In this document: positions 1 through 6,775 of the stretch, piece by piece | Position numbering within the stretch: the stretch's first letter is position 1 | Layout of the letters: each line of letters starts with the position of its first letter | Assembly (NCBI GenBank): GCA_007133715.1 | Contig: SLMF01000339.1 | Span: forward strand, 1 to 7,779 | Direction of reading: 5' to 3' | Length of the DNA: 7,779 bases | From: Planctomycetaceae bacterium | GTDB taxonomy: Bacteria > Planctomycetota > Planctomycetia > Pirellulales > Pirellulaceae | The notes under the pieces: model-generated | Seen by the model: the letters and a program-made list of their open reading frames with translations, nothing else | What the model was told of the DNA's origin: nothing | The model's database searches: none | Made by a program: the position numbers and the translations under genes

Positions 1-1182
1 AACGTGTATCTGGACAATCAGGCGACCACGCCGGTCGATCCGCGGGTGCGGGACGCGATGTGGCCGTTCTTTTGTGAACGGTTTGGCAACGCCGGCAGCC
101 GTCACCGCTTTGGCGAACAGGCTCAAGCGGCGGTGACGCAGGCCCGGGCCGCGATCGCCCAGCTGATCGGCGCCTCTCCGCGTGAAATCGTGTTCACCAG
201 TGGTGCCACCGAGAGCAACAACCTCGCCATTCGCGGGGTATGTGAGCGACCGCGGCGACGGGGGAACCACGTGATCAGTGTGGCGACCGAACACAAGTCG
301 ATTCTGGACCCCTTGGCCAAACAGGCGCGACACGGCTTCGAAGTGACCTACCTGCCGGTCCAGCCAGCCGGGAGCCGCCAAGCCGGTCGGATCGAGCTGG
401 ACGATCTGGCCGCGGCGATTCGCGACGAGACCGTGCTGGTGACCCTGATGTGGGCCAACAACGAAATGGGGCTCGTGCAGCCGATGGCGGAAATCGGGCA
501 TCTGTGCCGCGAACGAGGGGTTCTGTTCCATTCCGATGCCACCCAGGCGGTCGGCAAGCTGCCCGTGGATGTCGGCGAATTGAACGTCGATCTGCTCAGC
601 TTCTCCGCGCACAAATTTTACGGTCCCAAGGGAATAGGGGCCCTGTACGTCCGGCGGCAAACGCCCCGAGTGCGGCTGGAATCCCAGCTGGATGGCGGGG
701 GGCAGGAAGGGAGGTTGCGGAGCGGCACGCTGAATGTCCCGGGGATTGTGGGGATGGCCCGGGCGCTGGAGTTGGCGGTCGAGGAGCTGGCGAGCGAATC
801 GCAACGGCTGGCGGCGCTCCGCAACCGGCTGTTCCACGCCCTGGTCCAGGAGCTTCCGGGGGTCGAACTGAATGGCCCCGTTCTGGACGATCCTGCCCTG
901 CGGCTGGCCGGGAACTTGAATTGCAGCTTCGGCGACGTGGAGGGCGAGGCGTTGATGCTGTGCATGCCCGAGGTGGCGGTTTCCAGCGGCAGTGCCTGCA
1001 GCTCGTTCGATCTGGCCCCCAGTCACGTACTGACCGCCCTGGGTCTGGGGCCGGACCGGGCCCGCGCCAGTCTGCGGTTCGGCTTGGGCCGCTTCAACAC
1101 GTCCGAAGACGTGGACTATGTGATCCAAGCCGTGATCGCAGCCGTCCGACGTCTCCGCACACTCGGTGCGCCGCCCCCATGA
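1..1182 (+). CDS. Cysteine desulfurase, IscS/NifS type (5' end probably outside window)
   Basis: PLP-dependent enzyme that converts L-cysteine to L-alanine and passes the sulfur, as a cysteine persulfide, to Fe-S cluster or thio-cofactor assembly in the cytoplasm. Residues are counted from the GTG at position 4. Visible are the N-terminal YLDNQATTPVDPRV block, the TSGATESNN cofactor segment (66-73), His97 in ATEHK, Asp178 and Gln181 in HSDATQ, the PLP lysine Lys204 in SAHKFYGPKG, a GGGQEGRLRSGT block (231-242) and the persulfide cysteine Cys332 in SSGSACSS. The long active-site loop marks group I (IscS/NifS) rather than SufS. The GTG at 4 is probably an internal valine: the frame is open to the left edge and reads N-V-Y-L-D, where family members usually start a few residues earlier. 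The protein ends at RRLRTLGAPPP, so it lacks the roughly 20-residue tail that follows this point in E. coli IscS (404 aa). No iscU or sufU gene is visible here. The next gene is convergent. Confidence 0.95.
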   Translation, partial: NVYLDNQATTPVDPRVRDAMWPFFCERFGNAGSRHRFGEQAQAAVTQARAAIAQLIGASPREIVFTSGATESNNLAIRGVCERPRRRGNHVISVATEHKSILDPLAKQARHGFEVTYLPVQPAGSRQAGRIELDDLAAAIRDETVLVTLMWANNEMGLVQPMAEIGHLCRERGVLFHSDATQAVGKLPVDVGELNVDLLSFSAHKFYGPKGIGALYVRRQTPRVRLESQLDGGGQEGRLRSGTLNVPGIVGMARALELAVEELASESQRLAALRNRLFHALVQELPGVELNGPVLDDPALRLAGNLNCSFGDVEGEALMLCMPEVAVSSGSACSSFDLAPSHVLTALGLGPDRARASLRFGLGRFNTSEDVDYVIQAVIAAVRRLRTLGAPPP

Positions 1183-1275
1183 CCGCCTCTCGAAGTCGCG
1201 AGCGGATCCGCCGTTCTTCCGGTCTGCGCAAGATGCGTGCCGCAGGCGTTTCCAAGCGGACACGCCCCCGGCGGT
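1183..1275. other. Convergent intergenic gap, no clear terminator
   Basis: This 93-base spacer separates the stop of the + strand cysteine desulfurase from the stop of the - strand exported protein. It contains a 10-base palindrome GCGGATCCGC at 1202-1211, but no GC-rich hairpin followed by a T-run on either strand. Termination here is therefore either factor-dependent or not recognisable by eye. Confidence 0.5.
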
Positions 1276-4200
1276 TCAATCGGAAACTGCTCCGTCCCGC
1301 GGGTACTTGCGGTCCGTCAGCACCGTGACGCGGAACGTGTCGGGTGCCTGTTCAAAGTCCAGTCGGACGGGATGGAGGCCCGGTTCCAGGAGCGGGAGTT
1401 CTCCGTCGATCGGGCCTTCGGCAACCACCTGCCGGTCGGCACCCAGGACGGTCCATGTCGCTTGGTTCCGGCAGATCAGCCGCTGACCGGGCTGTAATGT
1501 GACTGGAAACCGGACGCGGTGAGCGCCGATGGTCAGAATCGGTGTCTCGAGCGGAGCGGTGTCCGCGTCGGCTTCCGATCGCAGCTCCAGCTGCAATGTG
1601 GGATTCGGCTCGTCCACCCGACCCGCGCGCCGCACCACGTGCCAGACGTTGTTCACGCCATCGCTACGCGTGACGATGCGTGGCAGATCGAACTCGCGAT
1701 CCAGGTGGTTCCAGCCGATTTGATCCGGATCGCGGGCTTGGCCGAACGGTTCGCCCAGGGCGACCAGCGTGACTTCGGCCCGGGCGCTGGCTTCCCCCGG
1801 CGGCTGGCAGTCGAACTTCAACTGGTTGGTACCGGCGGCCAGCAGCGGCAGTTCCGCGTCCAGGCGAAACCGCTGCAGCAATTCGCCCCGTTCGTCATAC
1901 AGCACCCCGCCTTCCGGACCTTCCCATTCCAGATAGTGGCCCGAGGTCAGGCTGACGGGAAACACCACGCGGCGCCCGTTCACTTCCAGGGCGGGGTGAA
2001 CCAATTCGACCGCGCGGGTGGGCAGCGATTGGATCGGGCTGACCAGAATCTCCACTTGGCCCCCGGCCGGGATCTCGTTCAGCAGCAAGTTGACTTGCGA
2101 GATGCGGGCCCGGTTGACAGGGTTGCGATAGACGGCGTGGGCGCCGCCCGCGCCGCTGTAGGGCCAGACGTAATTCGACAAGCGTTCGGAATCGCGTTCC
2201 CGCAGCAGCAATTCGACGTATCGCCAGCCGGTGAAATCCAGATCGAGATAGTGATCGGCGATGCAGTGATGGAACTCGCGCGGCGAACGGATCTGGATGT
2301 TCAACAGGGCGTTGCTGCCGTCGCCTTTAACCCACAGCCCCAGCGCGTCGCCCGGCAGCATGCTGCGGTAGGGGTGCGAGTAAGTGGTCCCGATCTGGGC
2401 CCAGGCTCCGCGCGAGGTGTCGTTGTCGTTGGTGGCTTGGAAGCGGAGACTGCGGTCGCCGCCGCGTACGTCTTCGGTTTCCAAGTGGATCGTCGTGGAC
2501 ACGCCGCGGGCCTGCTGGCGATGGTTCAGTTGATCGAGGTCGGCAAAGTCGGCCAGCGGAGTGGCCTCGGGGTCATCGTAGGGCGCGACGGCATACAAGG
2601 CTTCCAGCCGCAGCCGCAGCGGTTGCTCAGCCAACCGGTTTTGGTAACTCCAGGACTCGGAACCGTTGCCCATGCGGCAGATGCGGTGTTTGGCCAAGTC
2701 GGCCGGATAGAATTGCCACCGGCCCTGGCGGGTGGGGCGCAAGCGGAATTCGGCGCCCGGCTCGGCCACCCGCTCGACCGTCGCGGCAGTGAAGTAGCGG
2801 GCCAAGCGCAACCGCTCGTACCAGCCCAGGATCGTCAGCTGCTCTTCCATCCGGGCGTTGGCGGGGCGCCGCGAGGCGTGGACGCCCTGAATCGACATGG
2901 CGGCATCCAGCCCCAGATTCTTGGCGGCAAAATATTCGAGTTCGTCGGGAAAGTGCCCGCGCGCAATCGCCGTGGGGCCTCGCGGTGCCCACCAACCCAA
3001 TTGCGGCTCCAGCAGATCGGTCAGCCGGTACCGCGAGGCGATACGGATATGCTCGTCGTGAAACTGCTTCATCGCCCAGACCGGATGATCCCAGGCGCCC
3101 AAGCGGGAATGGAACCACCAGTTATTGTGCCCATGGCAACTGGCCTCGGAAACGCCGCCTTCCAGGCGTTGGAAAATGGCCCAACGCATGGCATCGATCC
3201 CGTAGCGGCTGCGCATGCCCTCCGAGCCGTCGAAATACAGCATCTGGGCCCCGCACTCGTTGTAGACCCGGGCAAGCCGCTCGGCCAACTCCTCGGCCAA
3301 GGGGCTCTTCGGGTCCGGGTAGAACGCCAGGTAGCGTTGCTGCAGGTAATCCACCGCGGCACCCGCCGCATGGGCTTCCCCGCCCGTACCAAACGCGCCC
3401 CGCTCGCACTCCAGGAACGCGTAGGGCGGCGTCCGCGAGATCCCCGCGTAACGGATCAATTCGTTGCCGATCCGCAGCACATTGCCATTGCCCGAATAGC
3501 TCCACACCACATCATGGTCGGCCGCCGGTATCTGTTCCACATACACCGTCGTGTCCGATTCGCCCAACGGTCGAGCCAAGGTGTATTCGTGTTGCGCGAT
3601 CAGATCGGGATGCGGATCGGGGGTGACCCACGGATCGCGGGTGTCGATACACGCGGTCAGGGTGTGCAGACCGGCACGCAGACCTGCTGCCCGGATCCGC
3701 TCCGTGGCAGCGCGCAGGCCGTCGAGTCCCCCGGGGAACCAGTCTTGACGCGGTTGATAGTGCCCCAGCGTGGTCCACCAGCCGTGCAGATGCAGGTTCG
3801 AGAACCCGCCGCGATGTGCCAGCCGGATCCAGTCGTCCGTGTCTTGGAGAGCCAAATCGGCGAACAGGTACGAGCCGCGTGTGGTCTCGGATTCCATGGC
3901 CCAGGGCCCGCCGTGCTTCGAGTGCGGCACGGCCTCGTGCTTCGCCATCGCCTGCAGCATCGCGGGCAGATGCTCACGCGGACCGGCCGCCAGACCGATG
4001 GCATGTCCCAGCAAACCGTGCTCGGCCGACGTCCAAGCGCGGAACAGGGGCGGGCGCCCGTGAAATGCCGTGTCGACTTCCAAGGCCAGACTCCGCAAAC
4101 AAACACCCGATTCGTCGTCCGAAGCCAAACCGGCCATCACGCCCACATACTCCTGCGGGGCCGGCGAAATCTGGAAAAAGGTGAACTGCTCGACCTGCGC

Positions 4201-5277
4201 TACATCCAGCTCCCGGGCGGTGATCACAAAGTAGTCCGGCGTGGCTCGGACTTCGAGTGCGGCGCTGCCCAGCCCGCGAGGGAAATCGACCACCAGCCGA
4301 TCGTCCTGGCGACGTAACCGGCGGGCCGACAGCGGCCGCGTGCCCTCCCGCTGGCGAATCGAAAGAATCGGCTGCGGCGCTGCCAGCAACTCGCGACCCG
4401 TGCCCTTCTCCTCCAGCGACATCATCATGCCGTTGTCGCCGATCACCATCCGCACCCATTGCGTCTCCCATGTCCAGACTTCTTCCGCTGACACTTCGGC
4501 CGGCCCGAGTTCCTGGTACGAAGGGCGCTCTCGACCCTGCGGATCGGCGACCGCCAGGACCTCGTCCGCCGTCAACGCGCGCCCATAAATCCGCACGTCG
4601 TCAATCAACCCCGAGTGACTTGCCTCCCCTGCCCAGCGTCCGATCTGCAGGTCTCCCGTCTGGCCGATCGGATAGTCCCAGTGGGCCGAACCCACCGGCT
4701 GGCCGTCCACATAAGTGCGGATCTGCGGACGCTCGAACACCGCCGCCAAGTGGACCCAACGGCCGAACGGGATGTCGTTCAAGAAGGGCGCCGAGACCTC
4801 CGTCCAAGCCTCCCCCGCCACGCCATGCCGATGACCCGGACGCCCCATGCGGAAGGAACAGACCCGATTGTTGACAAAGATCAGAAAACCGCCCGGACTC
4901 CACGTGCCGCCCGTGAGGATGTTGGGGTACTGGCCCGTGTCTTCCCAAGCGACCCAGGCGGAAACGGTCATCGCATCCGAACCGTCCAGCTGCGGCAACG
5001 GCGGCAGTGTGGCATAGCTGTTGGAACCGGTGAATTTCAAAGCCGTACCGAAATCGCCCCGCACCCACACCACGTTGTGCAATTCGGCTTCGCCCCTCAC
5101 GTCGGCCGCATTCGCCGCATAAACCCCGGAACCCTCGTCGAAACGCCACCAGCCCAGCAGCCCCGAGGACAGATCCGCCGGATCGGCCGCCCCGGCAGGG
5201 AACGGCACAACCAGCAGGCACGCGACGACCAGGGAAACTGCCGACCATCCGACCGTGTACTTCACCCGCAAGCTCAT
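1276..5277 (-). CDS. Exported LamG / TIM-barrel multidomain protein, putative glycoside hydrolase
   Basis: Large exported protein of 1333 aa from the ATG at 5277. The likely role is polysaccharide binding and cleavage, but I cannot assign a glycoside hydrolase family or substrate. Order of parts: Sec signal peptide (1-30, KYTVGWSAVSLVVACLLVV core, cleavage after AGA); LamG/concanavalin-like domain (about 38-243, from GLLGWWRFDEGSG to DDVRIYGRALTADEV); beta-sandwich (about 268-430); TIM-barrel-like region (about 470-830), with candidate acidic residues Asp683 and Glu686 in YFDGSEG, Asp754 and Glu757 in LTDLLEPQ, plus HLHGWW and CHGHNNWW motifs; a small beta-module inserted in the barrel (about 564-645); a beta-rich stretch (about 830-905); a CBM-like jelly roll (about 914-1085, GLWVKGDGSNALLNIQIR and LDLDFTGWRYVEL); and two tandem beta-domains (1091-1174 and 1241-1321). 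A GTG at 5280 is an alternative start, but GGAG at 5286-5289 sits 8 bases from the ATG and only 5 from the GTG. It is translationally coupled to the NagB-like gene upstream. Confidence 0.85.
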   Translation of the reverse strand: MSLRVKYTVGWSAVSLVVACLLVVPFPAGAADPADLSSGLLGWWRFDEGSGVYAANAADVRGEAELHNVVWVRGDFGTALKFTGSNSYATLPPLPQLDGSDAMTVSAWVAWEDTGQYPNILTGGTWSPGGFLIFVNNRVCSFRMGRPGHRHGVAGEAWTEVSAPFLNDIPFGRWVHLAAVFERPQIRTYVDGQPVGSAHWDYPIGQTGDLQIGRWAGEASHSGLIDDVRIYGRALTADEVLAVADPQGRERPSYQELGPAEVSAEEVWTWETQWVRMVIGDNGMMMSLEEKGTGRELLAAPQPILSIRQREGTRPLSARRLRRQDDRLVVDFPRGLGSAALEVRATPDYFVITARELDVAQVEQFTFFQISPAPQEYVGVMAGLASDDESGVCLRSLALEVDTAFHGRPPLFRAWTSAEHGLLGHAIGLAAGPREHLPAMLQAMAKHEAVPHSKHGGPWAMESETTRGSYLFADLALQDTDDWIRLAHRGGFSNLHLHGWWTTLGHYQPRQDWFPGGLDGLRAATERIRAAGLRAGLHTLTACIDTRDPWVTPDPHPDLIAQHEYTLARPLGESDTTVYVEQIPAADHDVVWSYSGNGNVLRIGNELIRYAGISRTPPYAFLECERGAFGTGGEAHAAGAAVDYLQQRYLAFYPDPKSPLAEELAERLARVYNECGAQMLYFDGSEGMRSRYGIDAMRWAIFQRLEGGVSEASCHGHNNWWFHSRLGAWDHPVWAMKQFHDEHIRIASRYRLTDLLEPQLGWWAPRGPTAIARGHFPDELEYFAAKNLGLDAAMSIQGVHASRRPANARMEEQLTILGWYERLRLARYFTAATVERVAEPGAEFRLRPTRQGRWQFYPADLAKHRICRMGNGSESWSYQNRLAEQPLRLRLEALYAVAPYDDPEATPLADFADLDQLNHRQQARGVSTTIHLETEDVRGGDRSLRFQATNDNDTSRGAWAQIGTTYSHPYRSMLPGDALGLWVKGDGSNALLNIQIRSPREFHHCIADHYLDLDFTGWRYVELLLRERDSERLSNYVWPYSGAGGAHAVYRNPVNRARISQVNLLLNEIPAGGQVEILVSPIQSLPTRAVELVHPALEVNGRRVVFPVSLTSGHYLEWEGPEGGVLYDERGELLQRFRLDAELPLLAAGTNQLKFDCQPPGEASARAEVTLVALGEPFGQARDPDQIGWNHLDREFDLPRIVTRSDGVNNVWHVVRRAGRVDEPNPTLQLELRSEADADTAPLETPILTIGAHRVRFPVTLQPGQRLICRNQATWTVLGADRQVVAEGPIDGELPLLEPGLHPVRLDFEQAPDTFRVTVLTDRKYPRDGAVSD
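1315..1557 (-). repeat. C-terminal beta-domain, copy 2 of an internal duplication
   Basis: This encodes residues about 1241-1321 of the exported protein. It shares an ordered pattern with residues 1091-1174: P-x-L, then RVxFPVxL, G, L, DxELPLL, G and LxFD/LDF. Both copies look like small all-beta domains of about 80 residues, a plausible accessory or anchoring module. The repeat is visible at protein level only; the DNA has diverged. Confidence 0.75.
1756..2007 (-). repeat. C-terminal beta-domain, copy 1 of an internal duplication
   Basis: This encodes residues about 1091-1174 of the exported protein, with the core strings RRVVFPVSLTSG and DAELPLLAAGTNQLKFD. It is the partner of the copy at residues 1241-1321, separated from it by a linker of about 66 residues containing DLPRIVTRSDGVNNVWHVV. 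The copies agree at the same relative positions, so this is a true tandem duplication and not low-complexity similarity. Confidence 0.75.
3343..3588 (-). other. Small beta-module inserted in the TIM-barrel region
   Basis: This encodes residues about 564-645 of the exported protein. The pattern is a start of TLARPLGESDTTVYVE, then LRIGNELIRYAGIS, then FLECERGAFGT and AHAAGAAV. I recognise this IGxELIxYxGI...CxRGAxGT...H.AGA layout as a small beta-domain seen in extracellular and phage-type proteins. Here it interrupts a barrel whose strands resume at the AQMLYFDGSEG strand. The domain limits are estimated by eye. Confidence 0.55.
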
Positions 5278-6290
5278 CACAATAACTCCAGCTTTCGTAA
5301 AACGCGTTCCATGACCGCAATATTCTGGGACTCGGCTTGCGGATCGCGTTCATCCCGCCAGAGGGCTCGCAATTGTTCCCCAGCCCGGGTGCTGAGACGC
5401 GCCTGCGGGTCCGCTTCCCGCGCCGCACGCAGTTCCAGAAGAACACGGGCAGCCGCCTCTGTCAAATAGGCTCGGGCACACGGGTGCTGCTTGATCGCCG
5501 ACGAAGGCACCTCGTTCAAAACCGTCTCGGTGCCGTACGTCGCCAAGACCGAATAGGCCTTGCTGGCCTGCGGCACGTTGTCCACCAGTTCGTCCGCCAG
5601 CAAAAACATGCCCACGTTGAACGTGCAGGCGACCGGCGGTACGTCCTGGGGAGTCGGAAAGAGATCGGGCCAGTCCAACATCTGCTGGCGGATGTTCTGG
5701 GAGTTCATCGGCACCGTGATCATATCCGGTTCCCCGGTCAGCGGCGTTTCCGCGCCGTGGAAACCCCAGTGACCGTCCATCCCGATGCCTTTCAACTGCA
5801 GCAGGTAGGCGCCCTGCTCCTTGCGTTGCAGCAGCGCGTCGCGATAGGCGGCACGCACGCCGGCGTCGCTGGCGGCTCCGGTCAGCTCCAGCGGGTGCAT
5901 CTTGGGCAGCGGACCGCAGACCTTCGTCAACGGGCGATACAGATGCTGCTCCAGCAGATGCCGGAAGGTGGCGGCAAACTGGGGGCTCTGGCGTGGGATC
6001 GGATAATCGTCGAATTGGAAAAAGTCCGTATTCCGCAGGAGCGTCTGCAAAGCCGGATCCGCGGCGGCCGCATGAATCAGCTGGCGGTAAAAAGCAAACG
6101 CGCTGGGAGCCGCCATCAACCACAATACCAACGGTTTTCCGGCCGCCGCCTGCTGCCGCAACCGCTGGATGATATGTTGGGCCGTCAAACGCCCCATGGC
6201 CGCTTCGTTACGCACGACGGTGACCGTGACCGGGCCGCAGGCGAAAGCGGTGAGCTGGTCCGAGTTGGATTGGGGCTGCTGGTCCGACAT
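5277..6290 (-). CDS. NagB-superfamily protein with divergent phosphate loop (glucosamine-6-phosphate deaminase-like)
   Basis: Cytoplasmic protein of 337 aa in the NagB/RpiA/6-phosphogluconolactonase fold family. True NagB turns glucosamine-6-phosphate into fructose-6-phosphate and ammonia. Similarities to E. coli NagB, aligned by eye: FQFDDYPIP (91-99) matches FNMDEY, keeping the catalytic Asp as Asp94; GIGMDGHWGFHG (168-179) matches GVGNDGHIAFNE, keeping Asp172 and His174; FNVGMFLLADELV matches TVGVGTLLDAEEV; QHP (268-270) matches the LHPK segment. Differences: the sugar-phosphate loop GLPTGGTP is replaced by LMAAPSAF (58-65), the Glu after the DGH motif is replaced by Gly, and the RTRIK phosphate-contact stretch reads roughly DMITV. 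A helical tail of about 50 residues makes it longer than the 266 aa of E. coli NagB. The start is fixed by AGGAGG 8 bases upstream; a 30-codon upstream extension is unlikely. It is the first gene of a coupled pair with the exported protein. The substrate is probably not ordinary glucosamine-6-phosphate. Confidence 0.8.
   Translation of the reverse strand: MSDQQPQSNSDQLTAFACGPVTVTVVRNEAAMGRLTAQHIIQRLRQQAAAGKPLVLWLMAAPSAFAFYRQLIHAAAADPALQTLLRNTDFFQFDDYPIPRQSPQFAATFRHLLEQHLYRPLTKVCGPLPKMHPLELTGAASDAGVRAAYRDALLQRKEQGAYLLQLKGIGMDGHWGFHGAETPLTGEPDMITVPMNSQNIRQQMLDWPDLFPTPQDVPPVACTFNVGMFLLADELVDNVPQASKAYSVLATYGTETVLNEVPSSAIKQHPCARAYLTEAAARVLLELRAAREADPQARLSTRAGEQLRALWRDERDPQAESQNIAVMERVLRKLELL
5286..5289 (-). 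promoter_or_regulatory. Ribosome binding site of the exported protein gene
   Basis: GGAG on the - strand, inside the last codons of the NagB-like gene, 8 bases before the ATG at 5277. This spacing favours that ATG over the GTG at 5280. The NagB-like stop TGA (5279-5277) shares one base with the ATG, giving TGATG, a typical stop-restart arrangement. Confidence 0.7.
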
Positions 6291-6298
6291 GGGGTGGT

Positions 6299-6304
6299 CC
6301 TCCT
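6299..6304 (-). promoter_or_regulatory. Strong Shine-Dalgarno for the NagB-like gene
   Basis: A perfect AGGAGG on the - strand, 8 bases before the ATG at 6290. It decides the start against the longer open frame that runs to 6380, which would place this site inside the coding region. Confidence 0.85.
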
Positions 6305-6325
6305 GGGATGTGTTGACCGAAAGAA

Positions 6326-6360
6326 ACGTCTGGATGAGGCCTGTTATACACCACAGACGT
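6326..6360 (-). promoter_or_regulatory. Possible promoter/operator: dyad around a -10-like box
   Basis: An inverted repeat ACGTCTG (6326-6332) / CAGACGT (6354-6360) encloses the - strand hexamer TATAAC (6343-6348), a reasonable -10 box for the NagB-like gene. This would give a leader of roughly 45 bases. No good -35 hexamer is present at the usual distance (the bases there read CTAGGC). A regulator bound to the dyad could cover the -10 box. The prediction rests on pattern alone. Confidence 0.3.
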
Positions 6361-6367
6361 CGCTCGC

Positions 6368-6633
6368 CTAGTGCCGCCAATCACAATTGATCGGCCACCA
6401 AGGCCGGAATCTGCCTTGCTGCGCGTCCCCGTAGGTTGGGCATTCCTGCCCGACGGACGTAGGATCATCGACAAGAACGTCGCCCTGATTACGAACTCCC
6501 TCACGGCGGATCCACCAGGGGGATCGTCGGGCAGGAATGCCCAACCTACGAACTGATGCAGTACATCTTGTTCGAGCTATTTTGTTCCCTCTTATGGGTT
6601 TTATGTAACGTCAATTGTGATTTGCGGCACGAG
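6368..6633. repeat. Nested inverted-repeat element, MITE-like
   Basis: The ends are imperfect inverted repeats at 6368-6390 and 6611-6633, matching at 21 of 23 positions around the core AATCACAATTGA. Inside lies a second, perfect inverted pair (6430-6455 and 6525-6550). A short hairpin CGGCC-ACCAA-GGCCG sits at 6392-6406. The element fills most of the divergent spacer between the NagB-like gene and the MBL-fold gene and has no credible coding frame. Terminal inverted repeats with no gene suggest a miniature transposable element, but I see no target-site duplication. A structured regulatory or transcription-separating element is the alternative. Confidence 0.7.
6430..6550. repeat. 26-bp perfect inverted repeat with 69-base loop
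   Basis: Arms at 6430-6455 (CGTAGGTTGGGCATTCC...) and 6525-6550 are exact reverse complements over 26 bases. The loop contains smaller stems: GACGT (6456-6460) with ACGTC (6477-6481), and GATCC with GGATC near 6509-6525. The whole could form a cruciform in DNA or a long folded hairpin in RNA. No T-run follows either arm, so it is not a standard intrinsic terminator. It resembles interspersed palindromic repeats I recall from planctomycete intergenic regions; this is from memory. Confidence 0.85.
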
Positions 6634-6775
6634 TCCCCCCGACCCCGTGCCCCTTGCCGCCGATTTCGGCTATAAACGGGGACGGTCGAGCGGATCGGCC
6701 GTTCCGACGGGGAGCAGGTTGCACGGCAAGGCGTGATTCGAGAGCAAGGGAGCCCGTTAGACATGGGGGTGCGAT
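6634..6775 (+). other. Leader region of the MBL-fold gene, no firm promoter
   Basis: These 142 bases carry a TATAAA at 6671-6676 directly after a small palindrome GCCGATTTCGGC (6659-6670). The nearest -35-like hexamer, TTGCCG (6654-6659), is only 11 bases away, too close for a standard promoter. A stop codon in the MBL frame at 6758-6760 limits how far the gene can extend upstream. Confidence 0.35.

Noticed and set aside
1202..1211. Palindrome GCGGATCCGC as a terminator between the convergent genes
   Set aside because: The stem is only five base pairs with no loop, and no T-run follows on either strand.
1519..4317. A 932-codon open frame on the + strand, antisense to the exported protein gene
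   Set aside because: It lies entirely within the opposite-strand coding region, its protein is rich in Q, G, R and P with no recognisable domain, and the - strand frame shows clear domains and a signal peptide. Long antisense frames are common in GC-rich genes.
5215..5220. Lipobox VVAC near residue 20 of the exported protein, suggesting a lipoprotein
   Set aside because: The hydrophobic stretch continues past the Cys (LLVVPFP) to a good AGA cleavage site, so an ordinary Sec signal peptide is more likely. It is not fully excluded.
6291..6380. Thirty extra N-terminal codons for the NagB-like gene
   Set aside because: The perfect AGGAGG at 6299-6304 would be inside the coding region, and these residues do not resemble the family N-terminus.
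6371..6556. A 61-codon frame on the + strand through the inverted-repeat element
   Set aside because: It starts with GTG inside the outer repeat arm, has no ribosome binding site, and its codons are simply a reading of the palindromic repeat.
6671..6676. TATAAA as the -10 box of the MBL-fold gene
   Set aside because: The nearest -35-like hexamer is 11 bases away, too close for a sigma-70 promoter, and the usual position reads TGCCCC.
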